Shown here piece by piece: positions 35,253 to 43,844 of a stretch of DNA of 59,062 nt. The translations under genes and the position numbers were made by a program. Origin of the DNA: DAOVRD01 sp964521715 (GTDB lineage Bacteria; Planctomycetota; Brocadiia; SM23-32); assembly GCA_964521715.1 (NCBI GenBank), contig CAZFSS010000025.1:1-59062 (forward strand). The letters run 5' to 3'. The notes under the pieces were generated by a model that was given only the letters and a program-made list of their open reading frames with translations, was not told where the DNA came from and did no database searches. Numbering within the stretch: the stretch's first letter is position 1; each line of letters starts with the position of its first letter.

Positions 35253-36545
35253 ATGCGCTTCGGGATGGCAGTGAGCGACATCACGCCGCCTTTCAAGGCG
35301 CCCATGCGCGGCTATGCGGACCGGAAGGACTACTTCGACGCGGTCCATGACCCGCTGACCTTCACGGCCCTGGTGCTGGAGGAGGGCGGGCGCCGCGCGC
35401 TTATCGGCGCGGCCGACATCTGCGCGTTCCCGGACGACGGCAGCGTGCCGGATCTGCTTGGGCGGCTCGGCCAGGTCGTGGGGTGTCCGCCCGAGAACGT
35501 CATGCTCAACGCGTCGCACACCCACGGCGGCCCCTCGCTGCCTTCGGCCTCCTTCACCTATCGCTTCATCCTCGACGCGGATGCGTGCCAACGATATGAG
35601 GCGTTCCTGTACGAGAGGGTGATCGAGGCGGCCGCCGAGGCCGCCGGGCGGCTGCGGGACGGGTCGCTCTGGTTCGGTGAAGGCAGGACGGCCCTGCCGA
35701 TCAGCCGCCGGCTGGAGCGGGACGGCCAGGTGCGCCACGCCCCCAACCCCGACGGGCTGACCGACGAACGCATGCACATCCTGGCCTTTCGGGACGCCGA
35801 CGGGAGGCTGGCGGCCGTGGGGATGAAGCTCTCCTGCCATCCCGTGGCCACTGCGTCTCAGCACCTCTTGACGGCCGATTACCCCGGCGCCTGGCGGGCG
35901 GAGTTCTCGCGCGCGTTCGGGCAGGGGGTTACGCCGTTCTTCCTCCAGGGAGCCGGGGCGGACACGCGGCCCCGGCACACCGCCGAGGGCGACCACTGGC
36001 GGGCGCTGCCCCACGCGGAGCTCGCCGGCATCGGACGCGAAGTGCTCGCCGAAAGCCTCGCCGTGCTGACCGGCCGGACCCTTGAACCGGTCGAAGGCCT
36101 GACGCTGGCCGGCTGCATCCGCGCCGTTGACATCCCGTGCGAGAACAGGTTCAACCGGCGCGAGCAGTTCGAGGAGCTCCTGAGGTCGGACGATTCCGGC
36201 AGGCGGCGCTACGCGGAGGAATGCCTGCGGCGTCTGGACGCGGGCGAGGAGGTCCCCGACCGGCAGACGTTCCACGTGCAGACCCTCTGGCTGAACTCGG
36301 AGCTGGCGCTCATCGGGCTGGACGCGGAGCCGCTGTGCGGCCTGGGGCGGGCGGTAGAGGCGGCCGTTGCGCCCAGGCGCGCCCTGCTTCTGGGTTACGT
36401 CAACGGCTCGGTGGCCTATACTCCCGGCCGGGAGGAGTTGCCGCGCGGCGGCTACGAAGCGGAGAGCTTCTACTACAAGCCCTGGACCGGCCCGCTCTGC
36501 GCCGGGATCGAAGACCGGTTCGCCCAGGCCGTGATGCTGCTCTGA
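35253..36545 (+). CDS. neutral/alkaline ceramidase-like domain protein
   Basis: A 430-residue protein. MAVSDITPPFKAPMRGYADRK, RALIGAADICAFPDDG, ENVMLNASHTHGGPS and LSCHPVATASQHLLTADYPG match the neutral ceramidase-related family common in planctomycetes, including the histidines that bind zinc in true ceramidases (SHTHGGP; SCHPVA). There is no signal peptide and the length is well short of true ceramidases, so the substrate is probably not ceramide. GGAG lies 6-7 nt before ATG 35253. The next gene follows on the same strand after 29 bp, and both may belong to a catabolic operon with the isomerase. Confidence 0.72.
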   Translation: MRFGMAVSDITPPFKAPMRGYADRKDYFDAVHDPLTFTALVLEEGGRRALIGAADICAFPDDGSVPDLLGRLGQVVGCPPENVMLNASHTHGGPSLPSASFTYRFILDADACQRYEAFLYERVIEAAAEAAGRLRDGSLWFGEGRTALPISRRLERDGQVRHAPNPDGLTDERMHILAFRDADGRLAAVGMKLSCHPVATASQHLLTADYPGAWRAEFSRAFGQGVTPFFLQGAGADTRPRHTAEGDHWRALPHAELAGIGREVLAESLAVLTGRTLEPVEGLTLAGCIRAVDIPCENRFNRREQFEELLRSDDSGRRRYAEECLRRLDAGEEVPDRQTFHVQTLWLNSELALIGLDAEPLCGLGRAVEAAVAPRRALLLGYVNGSVAYTPGREELPRGGYEAESFYYKPWTGPLCAGIEDRFAQAVMLL

Positions 36546-36574
36546 CTGCTTGGAGGAAGGAGCGGATACCCATC

Positions 36575-38005
36575 GTGCCAGACGCGGAACAGCTATACGC
36601 CGAGCGGCTGAAGCGCTACGTCACGGCGATGCGGAACGGGCGGCCGGACCGCATCCCCATCCGGCCGTTCGTCGCCGAGTTCACGGCCAAGTACGCCGGC
36701 TATACGTGCCAGGAGGTGACCCACGACTATGAGAAGGCCTTCGCAGCGGTCCGCAAGTGCGCGGCCGACTTCGACTGGGACGCCGTCGTCGGCAACATGG
36801 TCTACGTCTGGACCGGGCTGACGCAGGCCATCGGCCTGCAGTACTACGGCGTTCCGGGCATCGACGTGCCGCCGGACACAGGCTTTCAGTACCGCGAGCC
36901 GTCGGTGGAGAAGGCCTACATGCAGCCGGACGAATACGACCACCTGGCCGAGGATCCGACCGGATTCCTCTTCAACGTCTGGCTGCCTCGCGTGGCCGCC
37001 GACGTGAGCGCCGTCGGCGGGCGGGCGACGTACCGCAACAACCTGTCCTTCCTGAAGGGCGGGATGGCCATGCTGAGCTACTTCAGCGCCTTCCCGCGGC
37101 AGGGGGAGCTGCTGCGCACCGAGTCGGGGACCGTTTCGGCCATCTCCGGACTGCTCAAGGCGCCGTTCGACATCATCGCCGACAAGCTGCGGGGCTACGT
37201 CGGGCTCTGCATGGACGTGCTGGAGCGGCCGGAGAAGGTGCTGGCTGCCTGCAAGGCCCTGATGCCGCACCTTCTGCACCTGGCCCTGGGCGGCGCCGAC
37301 CCGGCCGGGAACGTGCCCATCACGATCTGGATGCACCGCGGGTGCACGCCCTTCTTCTCGCCCGAGCATTTCAAGACGCTCTACTGGGCGACGCTCAAGC
37401 CCATCGTCGAGCAGATCTGGGCGCACGGACATCAGGTCCTCTTCTACGCGGAAGGCGACTGGAACGCCCACCTAGAGTCCTTCGCCGAACTGCCGGCCGG
37501 CAGCATCATCTACCACGTCGACCGGGCCGACATCTTCGAAGTCCACAGGGCCATCGGCGACAGGTTCTGCCTCAGCGGAGGGATCCCCAACTACCTGCTC
37601 ACCGTGGGCACGCCGCAACAGGTGCGAGACCGCTGCAAGCAGGTGATCGACGGCGTCGCGGCTGACGGCGGCTACATCATGGACGCCAGCGCCATCATCC
37701 AGAACGACGCGAAGGTCGAGAACGTCCGGGCCATGACGGACTTCACGCGCGAGTACGGCGTGTACGACTCGAGCGGCCCTGTCGGCACAGGGCCCGGTGC
37801 GGCGGGCAGCGCCCACCCTGGCGGTGCGGCCCGGGTGCCCGAGGCGCGCGGGCCGAAGGCGAAGCCCGGCGTCTGCATCCCCTGGGAGGAGAAGGCCGGG
37901 GAGCTGCCCGAGATCTCCGGGGACCGGGAGCTGGTCCGAAGGGTGTGGGAGCAGATTGACGAGCTGGCTTACACGTACATCTGGCACTGCCTGCTATCGT
38001 TCTGA
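36575..38005 (+). CDS. uroporphyrinogen decarboxylase (URO-D) family protein
   Basis: A 476-residue protein of the URO-D superfamily, long for a true HemE (about 350). It has RPDRIPIRPFVAEFTAKYAGYT near the N-terminus, a barrel with HRGCTPFFSPEHFKTLYWATLKPIVEQIWAHGHQVLFYAEGDW, and GDRFCLSGGIPNYLLTVGTPQQVRDRCKQVID. Such proteins include HemE and corrinoid or coenzyme M methyltransferases. The HemE N-terminal Arg/Asp substrate signature is not obvious, so a methyltransferase-type role is at least as likely. An insertion-like linker rich in Gly and Ala sits at about 400-435. GTG 36575 is chosen because GGAGGAAGGAG lies 12 nt upstream. Confidence 0.78.
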   Translation: MPDAEQLYAERLKRYVTAMRNGRPDRIPIRPFVAEFTAKYAGYTCQEVTHDYEKAFAAVRKCAADFDWDAVVGNMVYVWTGLTQAIGLQYYGVPGIDVPPDTGFQYREPSVEKAYMQPDEYDHLAEDPTGFLFNVWLPRVAADVSAVGGRATYRNNLSFLKGGMAMLSYFSAFPRQGELLRTESGTVSAISGLLKAPFDIIADKLRGYVGLCMDVLERPEKVLAACKALMPHLLHLALGGADPAGNVPITIWMHRGCTPFFSPEHFKTLYWATLKPIVEQIWAHGHQVLFYAEGDWNAHLESFAELPAGSIIYHVDRADIFEVHRAIGDRFCLSGGIPNYLLTVGTPQQVRDRCKQVIDGVAADGGYIMDASAIIQNDAKVENVRAMTDFTREYGVYDSSGPVGTGPGAAGSAHPGGAARVPEARGPKAKPGVCIPWEEKAGELPEISGDRELVRRVWEQIDELAYTYIWHCLLSF

Positions 38006-38064
38006 GACGACGCGCGTGCGAGGGCCGGCCGGCCCTCCGCGCGGAGAGAGAGGAGAGGCCGTCC

Positions 38065-38877
38065 ATGGCTGACAGAGTGATCGTTGGCGCGCACCCGTGG
38101 GTCTACGCGGCCCGTCGGGAGCGGCGCGATACGTACCCGATCCTTGAGCAGATCTTCTCGGACATGAGTTATGCCGGCTTTGACGGGATCGAGCTGATGA
38201 GCGAAGCCCTGGTGCCTGACGGAGCCGTCGAGGAGATCGCCGCCCTGTCGCGGAAGCACTCGCTGCGTGTGATCGGAGCTTCGTTCGGCGGCCGCATGTG
38301 GGATCGCGATCAGCACGGCGCGATCCTGGAGCAGGCCGAGCTGGTCGTCCCGCGCCTTGCCCGGGTCGGCGGGCGGACGCTCGGCACCTCGGTCGGCGCC
38401 GCTCGCGAGCCGAAGACGGAGCAGCAACTGGACGCCCAGGCCGAGGTGCTGCGCAAGGTCATCGCGCTCTGCGAGAGCCAGGGCGTGGCGCTCAACCTGC
38501 ACAACCACACCTACGAAGTCGAGAATGGCGAGCACGACCTGAACGGCACGCTCGCGCGCGTGCCCGACGTGAAGCTCGGCCCGGACCTGAACTGGCTCCT
38601 GCGCGGCGGCGTCGATCCGGTCGACTTCATCCGAAGGCACGGCGCACGGATCGTCTTCCTGCACCTGCGGGACCAGAAGACGGACGGGACGTGGTCGGAG
38701 GCCATGGGCGAAGGGGACATGGACTACGCCGCCATCGGCAAGGCGCTGCGCAAGGTCGGCTTCAGCGGAGACGCCGTGGTCGAGCTGGCGCACGAGAGAG
38801 ACTTCGAACCGACGCGGCCGCTCAGGGGCAGCCTGAAGATGAGCAGGGAATTCGTGAGGACGACGCTGGGCTACTGA
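38065..38877 (+). CDS. sugar phosphate isomerase/epimerase (xylose-isomerase-like TIM barrel)
   Basis: A 270-residue AP endonuclease 2/xylose isomerase-like barrel. It shows FDGIELMSEALV, the metal-site strands ALNLHNHTYEVEN, DVKLGPDLNWLLRGG, IVFLHLRDQK and the terminal VVELAHERDFEPTR with the last glutamate. It likely isomerises or epimerises a sugar or cyclitol in the catabolic group. GGAG precedes ATG 38065. The last 185 bp plus 64 bp downstream are repeated at 40752-41000. The end of this copy (PLRGSLKM) differs from the duplicate (PLRDSLKM). Confidence 0.85.
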   Translation: MADRVIVGAHPWVYAARRERRDTYPILEQIFSDMSYAGFDGIELMSEALVPDGAVEEIAALSRKHSLRVIGASFGGRMWDRDQHGAILEQAELVVPRLARVGGRTLGTSVGAAREPKTEQQLDAQAEVLRKVIALCESQGVALNLHNHTYEVENGEHDLNGTLARVPDVKLGPDLNWLLRGGVDPVDFIRRHGARIVFLHLRDQKTDGTWSEAMGEGDMDYAAIGKALRKVGFSGDAVVELAHERDFEPTRPLRGSLKMSREFVRTTLGY

Positions 38878-38941
38878 GCGGACGTCGATGGGCCGCTCTC
38901 AGGGCCTCATCCGTTCGGCGGTCCGGCCCGCTCCATCCGAG
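38693..38941 (+). repeat. 249-bp direct repeat, copy A (3' end of the isomerase gene)
   Basis: This matches 40752-41000 with six mismatches in 249 bases and no gaps. It covers the last 61 codons of the isomerase and 64 bp of downstream sequence. The two copies bound an 1,810-bp insert. Confidence 0.88.
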
Positions 38942-38991
38942 TCCAAGGAGCGGGCTGCAGTACACACAGCTCCGGCGTCTGGGATCCTCTG

Positions 38992-39192
38992 CTATGCCCC
39001 ATGGCGGCGCAGGTCGGCACAAATGGCGATGACTGTCGCCGCTGTCATGTTCGACGCAGCGATGGCGCAGAAGAGGCAGTTCCCTTGCACCTTGTCCGGC
39101 AGAAGAAGGCCTTCGTGTCCAGTCCGTTCGACAGCATCCTCCGAATACCCCAGGCTCCAAGGGCTTGCGTCGTAAGTGCTCTTTTGGCCCAC
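38992..39192 (-). CDS. possible small membrane protein, doubtful
   Basis: A 66-codon frame with a GTG start. Its C-terminal half is hydrophobic (NCLFCAIAASNMTAATVIAICADL), compatible with one membrane segment. No ribosome-binding site stands out and I do not recognise the protein. It lies in the insert between the 249-bp repeats. The rest of 38942-39445 shows no convincing gene. Confidence 0.18.
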   Translation of the reverse strand: MGQKSTYDASPWSLGYSEDAVERTGHEGLLLPDKVQGNCLFCAIAASNMTAATVIAICADLRRHGA

Positions 39193-39445
39193 GCATTACG
39201 CCTGATCCGACGTGACGGCTCCCGATAGATTCAGACGCGAATTGGATAGGTTTGTGGTCAGTTTGTGGACACAGTTGGCCCCGCCCGGAACCGGTCGGCA
39301 GGCCGAGACGGGCAGACATGCTGCACATGACCTTCGCCGGCTAGATACGCCAGTCGCTGAACGGGCTGATAGTGCTGCCCTAGCGGTTCAAGCGGCCAGT
39401 GACGACTGCCGGCTCGTCCGACCCCCGCCCCTAGACCTCCCTGGT

Positions 39446-40303
39446 TCAGCGCAGAGGAGCGCTCGCCTTCTCGGGACTGCGCGCTATGGCGTTCACCCCA
39501 TCAACTGCTTTCCAGCAAAACACGCTGAGTAGGGCGCAGTATGCAAAAGTCAAGACCAGTCCCATCGTGCATGCATTGGCAACCATAGCGATGCTCACTG
39601 CCAGCCCTAGCCGCTCGGGCATGCGAGGTCCGTCAATCTGACGCCGGGATACGAACTCATTGTAGTCCTTAGTCCACCCCCACCAGGCCGGAAAAACCCA
39701 GTAGAAGTTGTAGAACGGTATGAAATGGAATGACAATGCCTTCCAGGGGGTGGTTCGCGCGGGTCCAGCCTGGATGGCAGTCCACATACGAAAGACAAGG
39801 TTAGTCCAAGCCATTAGGACGAGCCAGCCCGTCACAAACCAACCCAGAAGAGAGACAATGAATATCGGTGCGACAAGACTCTCAACGAGTCTTGCGTGTG
39901 ATGTCTCCATGATGGTTGCCGTACAGAAAGTGACGACTGAGATAAAGTGAAATGCTCCCAATAGGGCTATCGGCGCCACATGACGAGGCTTGAGCATGGG
40001 TTTGGAAGGATCCGCCGTCCGTGTCCGCCACTTTGGCCGGGCCATTCGGAAGCTCTTCAGCCGTAGATCGGCCGCCCCATCGGAAGGCGAACCTGGCGCA
40101 GACACAGGGGATGTTGCCTGAGAAGTCTCTCGTCGGGCCGCCGTAGCTGCCGGCACCCGCACGGGTTGTTCTGCACCGGGAGAAGCAGACGCCTGCACTG
40201 CTACGACGACCCCACAATGTGGACACTTCCCCTTTCTTCCGGCCAACTCGTCCTTGACACGCAAGGTCCTGTTGCAGCCAGGACAAACGACCTGTATAGC
40301 CAT
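39446..40303 (-). CDS. zinc-ribbon membrane protein of unknown function
   Basis: A protein of about 285 residues. The N-terminus is a zinc ribbon with two CPxC-type knuckles (VCPGCNRTL and KCPHCGVV), followed by a Pro/Ala/Ser-rich linker. Four hydrophobic segments follow (IALLGAFHFISVVTFCTATIM; PIFIVSLLGWFVTGWLVLMAW; FIPFYNFYWVFPAWWGW; ANACTMGLVLTFAYCALLSVF). The motif WKALSFHFIPFYNFYWVFPAWWGWTKDYNEF occurs in planctomycete membrane proteins of unknown role. The start ATG is at about 40303; the longer frame upstream is arginine-rich and overlaps IS DNA. It is the only likely intact gene in the insert bounded by 249-bp repeats, and its codon use is less GC-rich than its neighbours, pointing to transfer. 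Confidence 0.6.
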   Translation of the reverse strand: MAIQVVCPGCNRTLRVKDELAGRKGKCPHCGVVVAVQASASPGAEQPVRVPAATAARRETSQATSPVSAPGSPSDGAADLRLKSFRMARPKWRTRTADPSKPMLKPRHVAPIALLGAFHFISVVTFCTATIMETSHARLVESLVAPIFIVSLLGWFVTGWLVLMAWTNLVFRMWTAIQAGPARTTPWKALSFHFIPFYNFYWVFPAWWGWTKDYNEFVSRRQIDGPRMPERLGLAVSIAMVANACTMGLVLTFAYCALLSVFCWKAVDGVNAIARSPEKASAPLR

Positions 40304-40493
40304 CGCATTCCCCCCTGACCACAGAGCCAGGTGTCTCCATCGTACTAGGGCACGTCGCCGCGGACAACAACCCCCTCTCGACCGGCACGCTGCCGAAGCA
40401 CGCAGGCGGCCGCCATGACTCCTCAAGCGGTTTGTATGGTCTGGGCAATGAGAACTAACGGGAATCCTAGGCGACCGCCAGGACCCGGTCAAG

Positions 40494-40751
40494 TGCACTG
40501 CACCCCGGAAACTGGACAGGTGCCCTATTTCGAGGTACTGTCGTGGCAAAGGAGGCAGCAGTGATGTCAAAGCGGCGCAGGCTCACCCCCGAGTTCAAGG
40601 CCCGCGTGGCGCTCGCCTTGCTGACTCGCCCCCAGTCCCAGGCCGAGATCTGCAAGGCGCATCGCGTCATGCCCCAGCAGGTCAAGCGCTGGCGAGAAGA
40701 GCTTGAGGCCGACCCCCACCTGGCCCTCGGCGGAGGCGACGAGCAGCAGGA
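40494..40751 (+). mobile_element. truncated IS3-family left end with partial OrfA
   Basis: The sequence from 40494 begins TGCACTGCACCCCGGAAACT, a typical IS3-group terminal repeat. AGGAGG at 40551-40556 precedes ATG 40564, which opens MSKRRRLTPEFKARVALALL...MPQQVKRWREEL, the IS3/IS911 OrfA helix-turn-helix. OrfA stops matching at 40751 after about 62 codons, where the second 249-bp repeat begins. OrfB, the rest of OrfA and the right end are absent, so the fragment cannot transpose by itself. Confidence 0.8.
40564..40751 (+). pseudogene. OrfA transposase fragment
   Basis: This is the N-terminal 62 codons of an IS3-type OrfA, intact through the helix-turn-helix (AEICKAHRVMPQQVKRW) and cut off by the junction with the duplicated isomerase tail. 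Reading continues past the junction only in a frame different from that of the isomerase, so no functional fusion is made. Confidence 0.75.
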
Positions 40752-41000
40752 GGTCGGAGGCCATGGGCGAAGGGGACATGGACTACGCCGCCATCGGCAA
40801 GGCGCTGCGCAAGGTCGGCTTCAGCGGAGAGGCCGTGGTCGAGCTGGCGCACGAGAGGGACTTCGAACCGACGCGGCCGCTCAGGGACAGCCTGAAGATG
40901 AGCAGGGAGTTCGTGAGGACGACGCTGGGCTACTGAGCGGACGTCGATAGGCCGCTTTCAGGGCCTCATCCGTTCGGCGGTCCGGCCCGCTCCATCCGAG
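40752..41000 (+). repeat. 249-bp direct repeat, copy B (isomerase tail duplicate)
   Basis: This is a 97.6% copy of 38693-38941 at an exact offset of 2,059 bp. It keeps an open isomerase frame from an internal ATG at about 40763 to TGA 40934-40936 (57 codons), a non-functional gene piece. Two of the four differences in the coding part change residues (Asp to Glu, Gly to Asp). The junction is 9 bp before the TTG start of the next gene, so this copy supplies the GAG at the edge of that gene's ribosome site. Confidence 0.88.
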
Positions 41001-41009
41001 GACAGCGCG

Positions 41010-42926
41010 TTGACCTGGCGGGCTTTCGCCATCGGACTGCTCGCAGCGGCCGGCATCTGCCTGCTGGAGGCCTACTCCGTAGCCAAGGGATACGGGTTCT
41101 TCACGAACTCGTGTTTTCCCGGCGGCGCCGTCCTGGTGCTCGTGTTCGTGGGGGTGTTCCTCAATGGGCTCGTCAGGCTGGTCGCGCGCGGGTGGGCGCT
41201 CGCGCGGGCCGAGCTGATGCTCGTGTGGTGCATGGCGCTGGTTGCCTGCGCGATTCCGAACGAGGGGCTCGGGGCGTTCTGGTACGGCGTGGTGGCCGGC
41301 GGGCCGTACATGGCGCGGCGGGCCGACCTGCATTGGGAGGACGACGGCGCGCTGACTGCGGCGCCGGCGGACCTGGTTCTGAGCAAGGACCCGAAGTCAT
41401 TCGCGGCCCAGCAGTACTTCCAGGGCTCGGAGAGCGGCGCGGTCCCCTGGCGTCTCTGGGTCCCGCCGCTTGCCCACTGGGCCGTCTTCCTGGTGCTGAT
41501 GTACGCCGCCGTGTTCTTCGCCTGTGCGATCCTCAGGCGGCAGTGGGTGGAGGTGGAGCGGCTGATGTTTCCGCTCGCGCGCATCCCCCTTGAGTTCACG
41601 GAGGGGGATGCGCAGGCGGGCCTGCTGCCCCGGATCTTCGCCAACAGGGCCTTTCTGCTGGGCGTGGCGGTCACCGCGGCGTTCCGTTTCGTCCGCGCTC
41701 TGCCGCTGATTGTCGGACGTGACAGCGGGTGGAGCATCGCCGTGCCCATAGGCGACGTGCTCAAGGAGACGCCCCTGGCCCCGATGGACTTCCAGAACTT
41801 CGACCTGTGGTACATCGCCATAGGCTTCGCCTACCTGGTGCCGGCGGATGTATCGCTCAGCGTGTGGTTCTTCTTTCTGTTCAGCCGGATTGAGTTGCAG
41901 GCGGGGTACTGGCTGGCCGTCCCCAGCGCGTCGGGAGGCACCTGGTCGCCCCTCATGCAGTGGCAGCAGTTGGGCAGCAATCTGGCTTTCCTTGCCGGCA
42001 TGCTGTACGTGGCGCGCCGCCATCTGTGGGCCGTGGTCCGGAAGGCGATCGGCCTATCGCGCGGGTCGGAAGACGCGGCGGAGCCGGTCGGCTATGCCGC
42101 CGCGTTCTGGGGCTTCGTCCTCACGATGGGCGGCTGCATCGCGTGGCAATGCTACTACGGGATGTCGCTGGCCATGTCTGCGGGCGCCATGGCGCTCGTC
42201 TTCTGCTGGTACATAGTCTATGCCCGCATGGTGGCGCAGGGAGGGCTCTACGTCGCCCGGGTGACGTGGTCCGTGCCGGACGTGCTTCACGGCGCAACGG
42301 GCGGGCTCGGCGGAGCTGGCGCCGTCATCACGAGCACCGTCGGCATCTTCCTCGGCGGCGCGACGATCATGCTCTCTCCCGTGGCCATGGACGCCTTCCG
42401 GGTCTCCTCCGTCATCGAGAGGCGGCGCCGGTGGCTCCTTCCCGCCCTCATGGCGTCCATCCTGGTCGCCCTGGTGGCGACGAGCTACATGGTGTTGACT
42501 CAGGCCTATGACATGGGGGCCCTGAACTTCTCCTTCGTGTGGGCGGCCAAGGTGGTGCCGATCACCGTCTTCGATCACGCGCAACGCATCATCACGCAGC
42601 CCGCGCAGTCTTCGCAGTTCTACTGGGGCTCGCTGAGTCTGGGCGCCGTTCTGACGGCGTTCGCGATGCTCATGCGGTCACGGTTCTACTGGTGGCCGCT
42701 CCACCCGATCGGGCTGCTGGCCTGCAACAGCTGGCACGCACACCGCCTGTGGTTTCCGTTCCTGCTCGGGTGGCTGACGAAGGCCGGCATCATGAGGTTC
42801 TCGGGCGGGCAGATGCTCAGGGCCGTGCGTCACTTCTTCATCGCCTTCATCATCACGGAGGTCTTCATCAGCGGCGTTTCGGCGCTGATCTGCACGGTGA
42901 CGAAAGGCGCCGTGCCGCTCTTCTGA
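41010..42926 (+). CDS. DUF6785-type multi-pass membrane protein
   Basis: A 638-residue protein with about 12-14 hydrophobic segments. It resembles the planctomycete DUF6785/DUF6784 family, which has distant likeness to OPT-type transporters (WRAFAIGLLAAAGICLLEAYSVAKG; EGLGAFWYGVVAG; FDLWYIAIGFAYLVPADVSLSVWFFFLFSRIE; HPIGLLACNSWHAHRLWFPFLLGWLTKAGIMRFSGG). Transport of a small solute for the neighbouring catabolic genes is a reasonable but unproven guess. TTG 41010 was chosen because GAGGA lies 7 nt upstream; part of that site belongs to the duplicated repeat. Before the insertion the gene probably followed the isomerase gene directly. Confidence 0.75.
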   Translation: MTWRAFAIGLLAAAGICLLEAYSVAKGYGFFTNSCFPGGAVLVLVFVGVFLNGLVRLVARGWALARAELMLVWCMALVACAIPNEGLGAFWYGVVAGGPYMARRADLHWEDDGALTAAPADLVLSKDPKSFAAQQYFQGSESGAVPWRLWVPPLAHWAVFLVLMYAAVFFACAILRRQWVEVERLMFPLARIPLEFTEGDAQAGLLPRIFANRAFLLGVAVTAAFRFVRALPLIVGRDSGWSIAVPIGDVLKETPLAPMDFQNFDLWYIAIGFAYLVPADVSLSVWFFFLFSRIELQAGYWLAVPSASGGTWSPLMQWQQLGSNLAFLAGMLYVARRHLWAVVRKAIGLSRGSEDAAEPVGYAAAFWGFVLTMGGCIAWQCYYGMSLAMSAGAMALVFCWYIVYARMVAQGGLYVARVTWSVPDVLHGATGGLGGAGAVITSTVGIFLGGATIMLSPVAMDAFRVSSVIERRRRWLLPALMASILVALVATSYMVLTQAYDMGALNFSFVWAAKVVPITVFDHAQRIITQPAQSSQFYWGSLSLGAVLTAFAMLMRSRFYWWPLHPIGLLACNSWHAHRLWFPFLLGWLTKAGIMRFSGGQMLRAVRHFFIAFIITEVFISGVSALICTVTKGAVPLF

Positions 42927-42986
42927 CAGAGCCCGGCAGGGGTCCGCACGGGTCGGGCGCCTGCACGCATTCGATGGCGCCGCGAC

Positions 42987-43811
42987 CTACTCGCCCTTCT
43001 TGTCGTCCTTCTCGTCGCCCCCCAGGACGCCCCGCAAGAGGCCGCCTGCCGCCCCGGCCGCGCCCTTGCCGAGGCCCTCGACTGCCGAGCTTGCTTCCTT
43101 CAGGGCGCCGCCCGCCTCCCCGGCAAGGGACTTGAGCTCGCCCGCGATCTCCTGCATCTGCTCGGCCGGTATGAGGCCCTTTGCGGCGCCCAACACTGAG
43201 CAATAGAGCTGACGGACCACGCCCGCAAGGACACCCACGACGGTTGAGGCCGTTCCCTCCCCCGTCCCGAACTCCGTGATCTCCAGGTCCGGCAGCCCTA
43301 ACGTCGCGCTGCTGGTCAGAGGAATCCCCCTGACGTTCACGCTCCCGTTGCTGAAGACGATGCGGCTGATGCGGAGCTTCCGCTCGCTCTTGCGCTTCTG
43401 CTCCTCTTCGGCGGGCTCGCTCTCCAGGTGCTTCATGAGGGCGCCCCAGTTGGTCTTGGTGCCCGAGAACTCAAGCGTGACCTCGGCCCCGTCGATGACC
43501 ACCTCGTGCACCACCATCTCCTTGCTTCTGAGGGATCCCAGGTCCACGGAGACGTGGGCGTGGCCGAGCCTGAGCATCTCGGGCGCGTCGAAACCCTCTG
43601 GGCTGCCCAGCGTCAGGCCGTTGAGATCGACCGTGCCTCCCAACAGCGACACCGAGGCGCTGTCCAGCTTCGTCGGCACGCCGAGGATGAGGGTCCCGCC
43701 CTTCTCCACGCCGGCCTTGACCACGCGGTCCAGGTTGAGCACCAGCAGGACTCCCAGGACCACCAGCAGGACAATCAGCCCGCCCGCGGCCAACAGGATT
43801 CGTTTTTTCAT
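42987..43811 (-). CDS. AsmA-like membrane-anchored protein
   Basis: A 274-residue protein with one N-terminal membrane segment (LLAAGGLIVLLVVLGVLLVLNL). An AsmA-type beta region follows: LDSASVSLLGGTVDLNGLTLGSPEGF then VSVDLGSLRSKEMVVHEVVIDGAEVTLEF. The C-terminus is Ala/Gly-rich and amphipathic (EIAGELKSLAGEAGGALKEASSAVEGLG). AsmA-family proteins are linked to lipid or envelope homeostasis. GGAGGAG lies just before the ATG. It is convergent with the DUF6785 gene and follows the giant C25 peptidase gene on the same strand after 33 bp. Confidence 0.72.
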   Translation of the reverse strand: MKKRILLAAGGLIVLLVVLGVLLVLNLDRVVKAGVEKGGTLILGVPTKLDSASVSLLGGTVDLNGLTLGSPEGFDAPEMLRLGHAHVSVDLGSLRSKEMVVHEVVIDGAEVTLEFSGTKTNWGALMKHLESEPAEEEQKRKSERKLRISRIVFSNGSVNVRGIPLTSSATLGLPDLEITEFGTGEGTASTVVGVLAGVVRQLYCSVLGAAKGLIPAEQMQEIAGELKSLAGEAGGALKEASSAVEGLGKGAAGAAGGLLRGVLGGDEKDDKKGE

Positions 43812-43844
43812 CGTCTCCTCCGAGTGATGAACGAGATGCCGACC

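Noticed and set aside
38822..39328. A 168-residue minus-strand frame
   Set aside because: It overlaps the isomerase 3' end antisense and includes the repeat DNA; composition is not protein-like.
40543..40950. A 135-codon fusion of OrfA with the isomerase tail
   Set aside because: Beyond 40751 it reads the isomerase sequence in the wrong frame, so the tail is meaningless.
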